From assembly GCA_016763695.1 (NCBI GenBank), contig JAESTH010000164.1, positions 1 to 43,446 of the forward strand: a DNA stretch of 43,446 nt. The letters are read 5' to 3'. Each line of letters starts with the position of its first letter. Positions within the stretch are counted from its first letter, which is position 1. Below, one piece after another: positions 27,947 through 38,918 of this stretch. A program made the position numbers and the translations under genes. Under the pieces are notes generated by a model, which was given only the letters and a program-made list of their open reading frames with translations, was not told the DNA's origin and made no database searches. Source of the stretch: Alcanivoracaceae bacterium. Lineage in GTDB: Bacteria; Pseudomonadota; Gammaproteobacteria; Xanthomonadales; Marinicellaceae.

Positions 27947-29236
27947 ATGTATAGCAATCATTATAAATATGTTTCGGAAATAATCAACCAGGGATTAGAA
28001 AAGGCAGAACTTGATGGTGTTCTCATCTATTCTGGTCATGCTCACAATTATTTTCTGGATGATATGCCCTATGCATTTGCCTGTAATCCGCACTTTAAAT
28101 GGATGGTACCTGTTACAGAGACTCCGCATTGTATTATTCATTACAGATTAAATGCTAAGCCAGTGTTATATATGTTTCAACCTCAGGATTATTGGCATTC
28201 ATTACCGAAAATGGTCGAGGGAGACTGGACTGCATTTTTTGAGATAATTGCTATTGGTTGTAAAGAGGATGTGCCAGATTTTAGCAACTTAAAAAACCAT
28301 TGCTGGGTTGGTCAGGCTGACTCCTGTGAATATGATAATTTACAACATAATCCAAAAGTTTATATGGACTATGTACACTTTCATCGTGCCTGTAAAACTG
28401 ATTATGAGATTGAAAACATAAGACAGGCCAATGTATTGGCATTAAAAGGCCACAATGCTGCATTACAATGCTTCCAAAAAGGCTATTCTGAATTTGAAAC
28501 ACATATGGCTTATATGCTGGCAACTCAACACAATGAGCATCAATTACCTTATGGAAACATTATTGCTCAAAATGAAAATGGCGCGGTATTACATTATCAG
28601 CACATGCAAAGAAACCGTTTGTCCAAAGATGACTTAAAGTCATTCCTGATTGATGCTGGCTGTAGTGTTAATGGTTATGCCTCAGATATTACCCGTACAT
28701 ACAGTTTGGTGGACAATGAATTTTCTGAGATGATAAAAGCGGTTGAAAAAATGCAAATTGCCATTGGCAAACGGGCTGTTGTTGGAGTCAGTTATATTGA
28801 TTTACACAAGCAGGCACATCATATGTTAGCAGACATCCTTAAAGACTTTGATGTGATAACCTGTGATGCCCAAACAGCTCATGATTCAGGTTTGAGTAAT
28901 GTCTTTTTCCCACATGGACTGGGTCATTATCTGGGTTTGCAGGTTCATGATTGTGGAGGCCATCAAAATGATGAAAACGGCACAATCCTCTCGCCTCCAG
29001 AGCTGCATCCTTTTTTAAGATTGACCAGGACATTGCAGGAAAATAACGTTTTAACTATTGAGCCAGGCATCTACTTTATTGATATGTTGCTAAATAAGGC
29101 GAAGGCCAATTCCAGAGATATGGGTAAATATATTAATTGGTCAAGAGTCAATGACTTTAAACCTTACGGTGGTATAAGAATTGAAGATAATATTGTGGTT
29201 AAGGCAGAGAATCCCGTTAATTTAACCAGAATTTAA
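27947..29236 (+). CDS. pepQ: Xaa-Pro dipeptidase
   Basis: LIDAGCSVNGYASDITRTYSL, FFPHGLGHYLGLQVHDCGG, NVLTIEPGIYFID. Confidence 0.93.
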   Translation: MYSNHYKYVSEIINQGLEKAELDGVLIYSGHAHNYFLDDMPYAFACNPHFKWMVPVTETPHCIIHYRLNAKPVLYMFQPQDYWHSLPKMVEGDWTAFFEIIAIGCKEDVPDFSNLKNHCWVGQADSCEYDNLQHNPKVYMDYVHFHRACKTDYEIENIRQANVLALKGHNAALQCFQKGYSEFETHMAYMLATQHNEHQLPYGNIIAQNENGAVLHYQHMQRNRLSKDDLKSFLIDAGCSVNGYASDITRTYSLVDNEFSEMIKAVEKMQIAIGKRAVVGVSYIDLHKQAHHMLADILKDFDVITCDAQTAHDSGLSNVFFPHGLGHYLGLQVHDCGGHQNDENGTILSPPELHPFLRLTRTLQENNVLTIEPGIYFIDMLLNKAKANSRDMGKYINWSRVNDFKPYGGIRIEDNIVVKAENPVNLTRI

Positions 29237-29237
29237 T

Positions 29238-30656
29238 ATGAAAAAATATCCACTATTACAGAGAGCTTATCATTTTACAGAGTTTAAGGAAAGTGGCAAG
29301 CAGCTCATTGATCAGCTTACTGAGTATTTATGTAAACAACAGTTAGCAGATACAAAAGCCAACAATTGGCAAACCCCAGATAAAGAACTGGATTTCTGGG
29401 AGAATTATCAATTCAGCGATTTAAATAATTTCGTTGCTGATTTGTTCGACCATTCCATTCATTTGCATAATCCAAAGTATATGGGACATCAGGTCTCTGT
29501 ACCTGCGCCACTCTCGGTACTGACCAATCTCATCAGTGGTCTGCTTAACAATGGTATGGCTGTGTATGAAATGGGCAAAGCAGCTACAGCCATAGAAAAA
29601 TGTGTGGTTGATCTTTTTTGTGAAAAAATCGGCTATGATAACAAAGCCAATGGCATCCTGACTTCAGGCGGAACCCTAGCCAATTTAACTGCTTTATTGG
29701 CTGCCAGACAGGCATTGCATGACAGTGATATTTGGCAGGATGGCTGTAGAGAGAAATTGGCGGTACTGGTTTCTTCTCAAGCACATTATTCTATTGATAG
29801 AGCCGCGCGAGTGATGGGCTTGGGTAATGGTGGTGTGGTACTGGTACCTGTTGATACTGGATTTGCCATGGATCAACAGGCATTGGAAACATGTTATAGT
29901 AAAACAACTCAGGCTGGTTTAAAGGTGATAGCTATTGTGGGTAGTGCCTGTTCTACAGCCACAGGTGTTTATGATAATCTACAGTTTATTGGTGACTTTT
30001 GCCGACGAAATAGTGTCTGGTTTCATGTAGATGGTGCCCATGGTGGTGCAGCGGTGTTTTCAGATAAATATAAGCGACTATTAAAGGGTATAGAAATGGC
30101 TGATTCAGTTATCATTGATACCCATAAAATGATGATGACACCCGCCTTATCGACCGTCGTTTTATTTAAAGATAAGAAACAGGGTAGCCAAACATTCCAC
30201 CAAAAAGCCCAATATCTATTTGAGGATGCAAATTTAGATGAACAGTGGTTTAATAGTGGTTTAAGGACATTTGAATGTACTAAACTAATGATGTGTTTAA
30301 AATTTTACGTGTTATGGAAAACTTACGGTATAAAAGTATTTGAAGAAAATATCGATTGTCTGTATGGACTGGGTAAAACTTTTGCAGAAATGGTTTCGCA
30401 ACACTCATCTTTCGAATTGGCACTAAAACCACAAACGAACATTGTCTGTTTTCGCTACATAAAACAAGAAATGTCAGAACAACAAATAAATGAGTTAAAC
30501 AAATCCATACGTCAAAGTCTGCTTGAAGACAGTGAGTTTTATATTGTGCAGGCTGTATTAAATGATATGATTTATTTGCGAGTTACTCTGATGAATCCTT
30601 TGACGAATGAAATACATTTACAACAATTATTAGAAAAGATTATATCAGTAGTCTAA
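29238..30656 (+). CDS. PLP-dependent group II decarboxylase (aspartate/glutamate/diaminobutyrate decarboxylase-like)
   Basis: NPKYMGHQVSVPAPLSVLTNLISGLLNNGMAVYEMG, NGILTSGGTLANLTALLAARQ, WFHVDGAHGGAAVFS, IDTHKMMMTP. Confidence 0.88.
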   Translation: MKKYPLLQRAYHFTEFKESGKQLIDQLTEYLCKQQLADTKANNWQTPDKELDFWENYQFSDLNNFVADLFDHSIHLHNPKYMGHQVSVPAPLSVLTNLISGLLNNGMAVYEMGKAATAIEKCVVDLFCEKIGYDNKANGILTSGGTLANLTALLAARQALHDSDIWQDGCREKLAVLVSSQAHYSIDRAARVMGLGNGGVVLVPVDTGFAMDQQALETCYSKTTQAGLKVIAIVGSACSTATGVYDNLQFIGDFCRRNSVWFHVDGAHGGAAVFSDKYKRLLKGIEMADSVIIDTHKMMMTPALSTVVLFKDKKQGSQTFHQKAQYLFEDANLDEQWFNSGLRTFECTKLMMCLKFYVLWKTYGIKVFEENIDCLYGLGKTFAEMVSQHSSFELALKPQTNIVCFRYIKQEMSEQQINELNKSIRQSLLEDSEFYIVQAVLNDMIYLRVTLMNPLTNEIHLQQLLEKIISVV

Positions 30657-30864
30657 TCGATATAATATATTCTATATATCCACGTCGTATTAATACTGCT
30701 ATCAGATATAATGTTATCAATTCAATTTTGTATTGTAGAGAAGTAATAAAACGCATGTCAGTAAAACATGGAGGAACAGAAGGCATTATAGTGAATTAGA
30801 GCTAACTTTGTTCGACCAGACTTTATTGACCACAGATGCTCAGTTTCAATAATAAATCATTGAA

Positions 30865-30906
30865 AGTTCACATATTATGAACTATAGTACACATATTGTG
30901 AACTAT
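30865..30906. promoter_or_regulatory. Tandem 21-bp repeat, each unit palindromic; candidate operator
   Basis: AGTTCACATATTATGAACTAT then AGTACACATATTGTGAACTAT, 15 bp upstream of the ATG at 30921. Confidence 0.6.
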
Positions 30907-30920
30907 GCCGAATATGTTAT

Positions 30921-31493
30921 ATGAGCTTACTCAGTGACTCATTATTTACTACAACGCAACAAAAAGTGTTGGGTGTTTTGTATGGGCAGCCAGAAAGAAG
31001 CTTTTATATCAAAGAAATTATAAGAATTACTAAAATGGGTGTTGCTACCATTAAACGGGAGTTGGACAGAATGCTGTCATCAGGTCTGCTAACAATGATA
31101 AAGATTGGTAATCAGCACCATTATCAAGCAAATCCCAATTGCCCAATTTATAATGAAATATTAGCGATTGTGAAAAAGACTTTTGGTCTTGCAGATGTTA
31201 TTAAAGAGGCACTGATTCCATTGATGGATGAAATTCTGTGGGTGTTTATATTTGGTTCGGTAGCCAGCGGTAAGGAAACCTCAAACAGTGATATTGATTT
31301 GATGATTATTGGAAATGTATCTTTTTCTGATGTGGTGCAGAAATTATTTTCCATTCAGGAAACATTAGGGCGTGAAATCAACCCCAAAATATACACAGAA
31401 AATGAGTGGCGACAATTGCAAAGTTATCATGATGCTTTTATCAAAGAGGTCTTATCAAGCCCTAAAATTCATATAGTGGGTAAACCATTGTGA
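30921..31493 (+). CDS. HTH plus minimal nucleotidyltransferase (MNT) domain protein, MntA-like antitoxin
   Basis: N-terminal winged helix FYIKEIIRITKMGVATIKRELDRMLSSGLL; C-terminal NTase motif IFGSVASGKETSNSDIDLMIIG. Confidence 0.85.
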   Translation: MSLLSDSLFTTTQQKVLGVLYGQPERSFYIKEIIRITKMGVATIKRELDRMLSSGLLTMIKIGNQHHYQANPNCPIYNEILAIVKKTFGLADVIKEALIPLMDEILWVFIFGSVASGKETSNSDIDLMIIGNVSFSDVVQKLFSIQETLGREINPKIYTENEWRQLQSYHDAFIKEVLSSPKIHIVGKPL

Positions 31494-31930
31494 GCTTGGA
31501 AAACCTGGTTGGTATTTCATTACAGAAAATTAATCCTGATATTTCAATGATTCAAAGGTTGTTAACAGCAGCAAGGAGAAATGTTAATGATGCTCATGTC
31601 AATGAAATAAGTTCAGAAAATCGTTTTGATGCAGCTTATTAAGCCATTATGCAACTAGCCAATCTTGCACTTCAGGCAAATGGTTATAGAACATTAACCA
31701 GTAAGCCCGGACACCACATGACAATGATTCAATCATTAACTCAGACTCTTGGCATAGAAAAAAATACAGTAATAGTATTGGATGCCTTAAGAAAACAGAG
31801 AAATGTAGCTGACTACTCGGGTGATATTGTGCCAAATAGTGCTGTCAATGAATGCATTGGTCAAGCAGAGGAATTATTACTTTGTATTAATGATTGGCTC
31901 AAAAACAATAAACCTGAATTATTAAAGTAG
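31490..31930 (+). pseudogene. HEPN-domain protein (toxin partner of MNT) interrupted by in-frame TAA at 31640-31642
   Basis: One continuous frame: MSLENLVGISLQKINPDISMIQRLLTAARRNVNDAHVNEISSENRFDAAY*AIMQLANLALQANGYRTLTSKPGHHMTMIQSLTQTLGIEKNTVIVLDALRKQRNVADYSGD... GTG start overlaps the MNT stop (GTGA). Confidence 0.8.
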
Positions 31931-32006
31931 TGTGCTTCATGATAAATTACAGTTTCTTATTTGTTATAAAAGGTTTAGCTTTGTGTGAGGATAAAGGTTG
32001 TTACAA

Positions 32007-32753
32007 ATGAATAAAGTCACATTAATCACTGGGTCGAGTCGAGGTATAGGTGCTGCAACAGCTTTGCGTTTGGCGAAAGATGGATTTGATGTATGTGTTA
32101 ATTACATAAAAGATAAGAAAGCGGCAAATAAAGTGGCGGCACAAATTAATTCACTTGGGTGTAAAGCCATTGCAGTCCAGGCAGATGTTTCAAAAGAAGA
32201 AGATGTCATACGCCTTTTTAAAACCATTGATGAAAAGCTGGGAACATTACACACACTGGTTAATAATGCAGGAATCCTCTTTAAACAAATGCGAGTTGAA
32301 GACATGACGGCAGAAAGAATCAATAAAATATTGACCACAAATATTACGGGCTACTTTCTGTGTAGTAAAGAAGCCATAAAACGAATGTCTGTTAAATATG
32401 GTGGTAATGGCGGAACTATCATCAATGTGTCATCGGCTGCATCGAGGTTGGGAGCTGCTGGTGAATACGTGGATTATGCGGCATCAAAAGGTGCGATTGA
32501 TACCTTAACCATTGGATTGGCCTCTGAGGTGGCCGCAGAAGGCATAAGAGTCAATTGTGTTCGCCCAGCCTTTATCTACACACAAATGCACAGTGATGGT
32601 GGAGAGCCGGGTCGAGTTGATAGAATCAAAGCAAATATTCCACTACAACGTGGCGGGCAGGTAGAAGAGGTGGCTGCTGCAATAGCCTGGTTAGCATCCG
32701 ATGAGTCAAGTTATTCTACAGGCGCTTTTATTGATGTTTCTGGAGGTAAATGA
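32007..32753 (+). CDS. SDR-family oxidoreductase
   Basis: VTLITGSSRGIGAATALRLAKDGFDV, LVNNAG, NVSSAASRLGAAGEYVDYAASKGAID; ATG preferred to upstream TTG at 31998. Confidence 0.92.
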   Translation: MNKVTLITGSSRGIGAATALRLAKDGFDVCVNYIKDKKAANKVAAQINSLGCKAIAVQADVSKEEDVIRLFKTIDEKLGTLHTLVNNAGILFKQMRVEDMTAERINKILTTNITGYFLCSKEAIKRMSVKYGGNGGTIINVSSAASRLGAAGEYVDYAASKGAIDTLTIGLASEVAAEGIRVNCVRPAFIYTQMHSDGGEPGRVDRIKANIPLQRGGQVEEVAAAIAWLASDESSYSTGAFIDVSGGK

Positions 32754-32769
32754 TGCATTTGTGAGAGTT

Positions 32770-34314
32770 TCAATTTCTCAATTCTTTTTTCAAAATTTTA
32801 CCCGTAGCACTCATGGGTAAAGCCTCAATAAACTCAATAATACGTGGGTACTTATAGCTGGCTATGCGTTCTTTTGTCCAGGCACGCAAGTCATCAGCAG
32901 TAACTGATTGTCCGTCATTCAAGACCACAAAGGCTTTGATTTCTTCACCCATTTGATCATCTGGCACCCCAATAACCGCTACCAGTGAAACTGCAGGGTG
33001 GTTAATCATGACTTCTTCTACCTGACGGGGATAGACATTAAGGCCACCGCGAATAATCATATCCTTGGTTCTATCAACAATAAAATAAAAGCCATCCTCA
33101 TCTTTGATAGCAATATCGCCAGAGTGCAACCAGCCATTGGTAATGGTTTTATCATTGGCCTCAGGCCGATTGTAATAGCCTTTCATGACATTGTGACCTT
33201 TGTATAAAAGTTCGCCTTTTTCACCGGTGGCGACTTCTTGTCCTTGATCATCAATCAACTTCACTTGCACACCCCAAATAGGCGTACCAATTGAGCCTGA
33301 TTTAGTACCAATATCTGGTTGGTTGAAGGTGACTACAGGTGAGCCTTCAGACATGCCATAGCCTTCTATAATATCCAGCTTAAATTTTTGTTTAAAATCA
33401 TTGAGTACGGCAAGAGGTAATGCGGCGCCACCAGATACAGTAATACGTAGATTTTCAGTAATTTTGGAGATATCGGATGTTTTATCAATATTATTAATTA
33501 AACCCCAATACATGGTTGGCACACCAGCAAAAACCGAGACCTTGTGTTTCACCATCAATGCATAGGCATCATTGGCATCAAAACGAGGTAATAAGATACT
33601 GTGGCAACCTTGATAAATACCAATGTTCATTTGTACAGTCATGGCAAAAATATGAGATAAGGGCAAAACCACCAGTTGTGTATCATCTGCTCGTATGTGA
33701 ATGAATTCCTGGCAGACCATTGCATTCATGACAAGGTTACAATGGGTTAATTCAGCACCTTTGGGTTGCCCTGTGGTTCCTGATGTATAAACAATAATTG
33801 CGGTATCTTCTGCGGATGTTGATAAGGTATCAAAGTTAGCTGACATGCCATTCATCAAAGCACCTAATGTTTTTACCCCTGCAAATGGTGACGGGTCAGT
33901 TGGCTTACCCATAATATGGAAAAAATGTGTACATCTTGTTGCTTTATTGAAAGCAGCAAAGCCCATTTGCCCCATTGGTAAATCTGCGTTACCTTCAAAA
34001 CAAAAATAGGCTGTAGCATGACTGTTTTCTAGATGAAATTGAATTTCATCTTGCTTCAACAACACACTTAAAGGCACAACCACCGCACCCATTTTTAAAA
34101 TGCCAAAATAAATGATAGGAAAATAGGGTAAATTCAAACAACTTAAAGCCACTTTGTCGCCTTTTTTAATGCCCTGAGCAATTAAACCATTGGCAACTTG
34201 ATTAGCTGCTGCATGGACTTGTGCAAAGGTTAAAGTTGTGTCCATAAAAGTAAATGCAGGCTTATTGGCATACTTATAGGCACTGTTGTCCAGAAATGAT
34301 GTTAAATTCAGCAT
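32770..34314 (-). CDS. Long-chain fatty acid--CoA ligase / AMP-binding enzyme
   Basis: IIVYTSGTTGQPKGAELTH, EGYGMSEGSPVVTFN, GWLHSGDIAIKDEDGFYFIVDRTKDMIIRGGLNVYPRQVEEV. Confidence 0.93.
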   Translation of the reverse strand: MLNLTSFLDNSAYKYANKPAFTFMDTTLTFAQVHAAANQVANGLIAQGIKKGDKVALSCLNLPYFPIIYFGILKMGAVVVPLSVLLKQDEIQFHLENSHATAYFCFEGNADLPMGQMGFAAFNKATRCTHFFHIMGKPTDPSPFAGVKTLGALMNGMSANFDTLSTSAEDTAIIVYTSGTTGQPKGAELTHCNLVMNAMVCQEFIHIRADDTQLVVLPLSHIFAMTVQMNIGIYQGCHSILLPRFDANDAYALMVKHKVSVFAGVPTMYWGLINNIDKTSDISKITENLRITVSGGAALPLAVLNDFKQKFKLDIIEGYGMSEGSPVVTFNQPDIGTKSGSIGTPIWGVQVKLIDDQGQEVATGEKGELLYKGHNVMKGYYNRPEANDKTITNGWLHSGDIAIKDEDGFYFIVDRTKDMIIRGGLNVYPRQVEEVMINHPAVSLVAVIGVPDDQMGEEIKAFVVLNDGQSVTADDLRAWTKERIASYKYPRIIEFIEALPMSATGKILKKELRN

Positions 34315-34404
34315 ATATTTTTCCTATTGATTTAAAACTATAATAAAGCAAAGAAGGGTAGATATAAATGATTTTTTATTGTTTATTATTTTAAAACACA
34401 CACC

Positions 34405-34432
34405 GTAGAGACAAGGCATGCCTTGTCTCTAC
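34405..34432. repeat. Perfect 28-bp palindrome (REP-like)
   Basis: GTAGAGACAAGGCATGCCTTGTCTCTAC is its own reverse complement; same family as 1536-1559. Confidence 0.85.
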
Positions 34433-34438
34433 CCCAAA

Positions 34439-35533
34439 TTAAATAATTTCTTCAATATTTTTATCTTCAGCAACCACAATATCAGCAACAGCCTGATGGG
34501 TAATAGGGGTAGACAAAGACAAGCCAAATTCTTCCTGCAAATCAAAAGCCGCTCGATTGATGCAAAATTGGACAGACTTTAGGCGGTAGATATTTTCCAA
34601 ATGATAATGTATGCGCCAGAGGATGGCGTGGTCGCCTGCTTCAATTAGGGATATTTTGGGTTTTTTATCAATATCCAGAGCATTATCTTTGGCACAGGCC
34701 TGTTGCCAGACTTTTTCGAAGAATTTTTCTACCTGCTTTGATGTTGTGCCGTAACCAATTTTATATTCTATGTAATCATTCCAGCTGGTGCTGCCCGAAC
34801 GATTAAGGATTTCTATTTTGGTGGTGCGCAATTTTGAGTTGGGAATGACGATTTTGTGTTTTTGAACCAAATCTCGAAAGGTGGTTTGAGTCAGGGAAAT
34901 TTTGCGTATAACTGCTAATATATTGTACTCGGGAATACGGCAAATGACACCCGGCTCCAGATCGTGATTGTAGAGCAATATCAGACCATGGGCGCTATCA
35001 ACAGCCCAGGCATCTTTGGTGGCAAATAGAATAACTAATAATCCACCAAGCACACCAGTGGCCTGTAGCCAGTTGGTGACGTGCCAGATGTTGACCAGTA
35101 GTAACAGTGCAGCAATGATGGTAATGCCGATTATTATCAGGTGCATCATTTCAGATTTATAGGTGCGGGAACTGATATCTTCACCGTCTATGGTTTTTTC
35201 CTTGCCATAATGTTGCAGTGCCCAGGCATGAGAAAACTGGATAAATAAATAGGAAATAAGTAGAACAAGTCCAGTTTGAGAAACCTGTAACAGCCATTTG
35301 TTACTGTTCTGATGACCATTGATTAAACCATCTATAACATAAATAATTAATAACAACAGGTTTAAATAACGCAACCAGCGTATGCGTCTTTTGTTTGCGG
35401 TTTCATCATCAGTTGGTATAACAATATAACGAAAGATGACACCAGCTAAGAAGAAAAACAGCAGGTTAAGAATAATGGCAACCTGGCCAAAAGTTGAAAG
35501 GTGTTGAAAATACTTTATCAGTTCATCTATCAT
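34439..35533 (-). CDS. MscS-family mechanosensitive channel-like membrane protein
   Basis: Several TM helices, then ILAVIRKISLTQTTFRDLVQKHKIVIPNSKLRTTKIEILNRSG, a typical MscS beta-domain pattern. Confidence 0.75.
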   Translation of the reverse strand: MIDELIKYFQHLSTFGQVAIILNLLFFFLAGVIFRYIVIPTDDETANKRRIRWLRYLNLLLLIIYVIDGLINGHQNSNKWLLQVSQTGLVLLISYLFIQFSHAWALQHYGKEKTIDGEDISSRTYKSEMMHLIIIGITIIAALLLLVNIWHVTNWLQATGVLGGLLVILFATKDAWAVDSAHGLILLYNHDLEPGVICRIPEYNILAVIRKISLTQTTFRDLVQKHKIVIPNSKLRTTKIEILNRSGSTSWNDYIEYKIGYGTTSKQVEKFFEKVWQQACAKDNALDIDKKPKISLIEAGDHAILWRIHYHLENIYRLKSVQFCINRAAFDLQEEFGLSLSTPITHQAVADIVVAEDKNIEEII

Positions 35534-37455
35534 GGTTGTATGCCTAAAAATATCTGCTGCTCAATTGTTTTTGCGCTCATGTGATTATTATTATAAATAA
35601 CATCCATAAAATCATCCTGGGCGGTTTCATCTTTACGACTTTTCCAAAAGGTTAACCCCCATCTTTGTGCAATTTTATGTTTACTAACATAACCCGAGTA
35701 AACGGCTTCGGTTGATGCTGCTATTTTCAATGGTTCTTTCCACAAATGCAATGCTAACAGTGTATCACCAATTTTTTTGGAAAATATAATAGACTCAATT
35801 CTACCATCATTTGTGGTTGGGATTATGGCAATATCCACACTTTTTTCATCGCTGCGTAATGCTTGCCAAACATCAGTCCAGGCCTGTGGTTTTCTGCTAT
35901 TGTAGCCGTGTTTTTGTAGGTGGGAGCCGAAACTTTCGATATTTCCATGAAAATGTATTTTAAAAGCCTGTTTTGAGCGATTGAGCCAATCCTGTCGCTC
36001 CTTAAGCGGAGTGGCTAACCACTGTTTTTCGGTTATTTCTGCGACTTCAATTATTTTTTCTTTTTGTATTTGTTGCGAGAAAAAAATTAAAACAAGTAAA
36101 ATCATCACGCCTTGAGTGCTAAAAAACAGGCTGGAAACAGGCCAGCCAAGCAACTGTTTTCTGACCCGCATTCTAAAGGCGATAGCAACCACCGTAGATA
36201 GAAATATGGCAGCAAATACCGAAATCAAGACCACTCCCAGGCTCATTTGCATAAAAAACAACTGAGTAAAAGCAACCATGGAGATAAGAACGGTTGCCAA
36301 GGTATAAGGCCAGGAGCGCATTTTGTGAGGTAATGTTCCTGAGATAAATGCAGCCCAGTATGAAATAACCGCAACAAACCAGGAAAGGTGATGAAAGCCA
36401 AACCATGCATGGCTTTGTTTTGCTGAAAAATAGTGTATAAACACGGATAGAATATAACCGATTACAACAATAAATATCCAGTGCCAAGCGGCCACTTTTC
36501 TTTTGCGTCGAATCAGCCATAAAAGCACAATAATGGCAGGTATGAGTATGGTTAAATCGTGAGTTAATGCCAGTACAAAGAGCATCGCAGGTTTGGTCCA
36601 GTCGGTGTGAAAAGCCAGCATAAATTCATTGATTTGCAGCGACCAGTTGTTGATTGTCTGACTATTTAAAATAACAAATAGAGAGGCGATGCTTAAGGCA
36701 ATAATAAAGGTTGCCATAAAGGCCAGAGAGCCTTTCTCTGGTTTGCGAGGGTCTATTAAACCAGCGGTTATTTTGCCTAAAGTTGGGTGTTCTTGTGACC
36801 AAATTAATGCTCTGCTGAGCAGCCTGTGCGCTCTGGGTAACAAAAATCCATAAAGTATCTGAATGAGCCAATAAAAGAAGGCAATAGTGAGGATTAATAT
36901 GAATAACAGTATTGCCAATTTTCCAGCAACTTTCGCCATTGAGCCCATGGCACTCCCGAATAACATCCCAGGTAATAAATAAAAAGGTGACCACAGGATA
37001 CTTGCCACTGTACTGATGATGAGATATTTTTTTATGGGCATTTTCATCATACCTGCAATAGCAGGAATAATGGGCCGCACTAAACCAACAAATCGGCCAA
37101 CAAAGACGCTGAGTGTTCCCCATTTGCTAAAGAATGTTTGTCCTTGTGCAATAAGTTTTGGAAATTTATAAATAGGCCATATTTTCAGTAGCCTTTGTTT
37201 ATAGTGATAGCCAATCCAGAAGCTAATACCATCACCAGTAAGGGCGCCAAGTGATGCTGAAATCCATGCCACTTTTAAATCAAGTACTCCCAGGCCTATG
37301 AGTGTGCCTAAGCCAACAAGAATTGCAGCTCCAGGTAATAAAATGCCCACCAGTAATAGTGATTCTCCCAGTGCCACCATAAATATCATCAGGCCTGTGG
37401 TTTGTGGGTGAAGTTGTACCCAGTCTAGTATGGTTTGTAACCAGGAGGATTCCAT
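35530..37455 (-). CDS. DedA-family membrane protein fused to PAP2-like TM region and LssY-type C-terminal domain
   Basis: ESLLLVGILLPGAAILVGLGTLIGLG, GDGISFWIGYHY, FVGRFVGLVRPIIPAIAGMMKMP; C-terminal soluble domain; ATGA overlap with the mscS-like gene. Confidence 0.8.
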   Translation of the reverse strand: MESSWLQTILDWVQLHPQTTGLMIFMVALGESLLLVGILLPGAAILVGLGTLIGLGVLDLKVAWISASLGALTGDGISFWIGYHYKQRLLKIWPIYKFPKLIAQGQTFFSKWGTLSVFVGRFVGLVRPIIPAIAGMMKMPIKKYLIISTVASILWSPFYLLPGMLFGSAMGSMAKVAGKLAILLFILILTIAFFYWLIQILYGFLLPRAHRLLSRALIWSQEHPTLGKITAGLIDPRKPEKGSLAFMATFIIALSIASLFVILNSQTINNWSLQINEFMLAFHTDWTKPAMLFVLALTHDLTILIPAIIVLLWLIRRKRKVAAWHWIFIVVIGYILSVFIHYFSAKQSHAWFGFHHLSWFVAVISYWAAFISGTLPHKMRSWPYTLATVLISMVAFTQLFFMQMSLGVVLISVFAAIFLSTVVAIAFRMRVRKQLLGWPVSSLFFSTQGVMILLVLIFFSQQIQKEKIIEVAEITEKQWLATPLKERQDWLNRSKQAFKIHFHGNIESFGSHLQKHGYNSRKPQAWTDVWQALRSDEKSVDIAIIPTTNDGRIESIIFSKKIGDTLLALHLWKEPLKIAASTEAVYSGYVSKHKIAQRWGLTFWKSRKDETAQDDFMDVIYNNNHMSAKTIEQQIFLGIQP

Positions 37456-37460
37456 AAAAC

Positions 37461-38744
37461 TTACATACTCAACTCGGAAAAGGCAATAGCTGCTGCTTTT
37501 AAGGTCTTGCTGAGCGTCACTTCATCATGGGTAGAGGAGACAAATCCTGCTTCAAAAGCAGAAGGAGCAAGATAAACCCCATGGTCTAACATGCTGTGGA
37601 AGAATTTTTTAAAATACTCTTCGTTACAGGCTGATAGGTCATCAAAGTTATTGATATTTTCCTGAGCAGTAAAAAACATACCAAACATGCCGCCTACATT
37701 GACGGTGTGAAATGGAATATTGTTGGCTGCTGCAACTTCATTAAGCCCCGTGACTAGGCTGGCTGTTTTGGCACCTAACTCGGTATAAAAGCCTTCTTTT
37801 GCAACAATGTCTAACATGACGGAGCCTGCCGTCATTGCCACAGGATTGCCAGATAATGTCCCTGCTTGATAAACAGGACCTAAAGGTGCAATATATGACA
37901 TGATGTCTTTTCTGCCACCAAAAGCACCAACGGGTAAGCCGCCACCTATTACTTTTCCGAAGGTTGATAAATCGGGAGTGATTCCGTACAATTGCTGTGC
38001 GCCACCCAAAGCCACTCTAAAGCCAGTCATGACCTCATCAAAGATGAGTATGGAGCCATATTTGTCACACAAATCACGCATGCCCTGCAAGTAACCGTTT
38101 ACAGGTAAGATCATATTCATATTACCAGCAATTGGTTCTACAATAATAGCTGCGACATCATCACCATGTTGTTGCATGACTTGATCCAGTGCTTCTAAAT
38201 CATTATATGGAACGGTTAGGGTGAGATCGGCGACTGCTGCCGGTACACCAGGTGAACCAGGGATGCCTAAAGTTAATACGCCACTGCCAGCTTTAACTAA
38301 AAAGGAGTCTGCATGGCCATGATAACAGCCTTCAAATTTTATAATTTTATTGCGGTTGGTAAATCCTCGTGCCAGGCGTATGGCACTCATGGTTGCTTCG
38401 GTACCAGAATTGACCATCCTGACCAGATCCATTGAGGGAATAAGAGTGCACATTTTTTCGGCAACTGTGACCTCCTGTTCTACAGGTGTGCCAAAACTCA
38501 TGCCGTTATCTACGGCTTTATGTACAGCTTTTAATACTTTTTTATTACAGTGTCCTGCAATCATTGGTCCCCAAGAGCCAATATAATCTATGTACTCTTT
38601 ATCATCGACATCATATATATACGGGCCAGAGGCCTTTTTGATAAATAAAGGTTCGCCACCAACGCCTTTAAAGGCGCGAACTGGAGAATTGACTCCACCT
38701 GGAATGAATTTTTGTGCTTTATCAAATAAGTCGTGATTATTCAT
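37461..38744 (-). CDS. hemL: Glutamate-1-semialdehyde 2,1-aminomutase
   Basis: [79 protein letters not shown]. Start at 38744 (MNNHDLF) or 38756. Confidence 0.95.
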   Translation of the reverse strand: MNNHDLFDKAQKFIPGGVNSPVRAFKGVGGEPLFIKKASGPYIYDVDDKEYIDYIGSWGPMIAGHCNKKVLKAVHKAVDNGMSFGTPVEQEVTVAEKMCTLIPSMDLVRMVNSGTEATMSAIRLARGFTNRNKIIKFEGCYHGHADSFLVKAGSGVLTLGIPGSPGVPAAVADLTLTVPYNDLEALDQVMQQHGDDVAAIIVEPIAGNMNMILPVNGYLQGMRDLCDKYGSILIFDEVMTGFRVALGGAQQLYGITPDLSTFGKVIGGGLPVGAFGGRKDIMSYIAPLGPVYQAGTLSGNPVAMTAGSVMLDIVAKEGFYTELGAKTASLVTGLNEVAAANNIPFHTVNVGGMFGMFFTAQENINNFDDLSACNEEYFKKFFHSMLDHGVYLAPSAFEAGFVSSTHDEVTLSKTLKAAAIAFSELSM

Positions 38745-38918
38745 ATAGATTTTCATGTTTAAGAATAGTGATATTATAAATGTAATTGCTGAGTTTAGTA
38801 AAAATATAAACATTTATATTAAATAATAATCGTAATTTAACTTACAAGCGACATTGCTATGAAATACATGAGTCAGCAACTATAATGCTTGATTATTGTT
38901 TATGCAACGATCATTAAA

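Noticed and set aside
36173-37123. 115-aa and 153-aa minus-strand ORFs
   Set aside because: Alternative frames within the DedA-LssY gene, which has clear family motifs.
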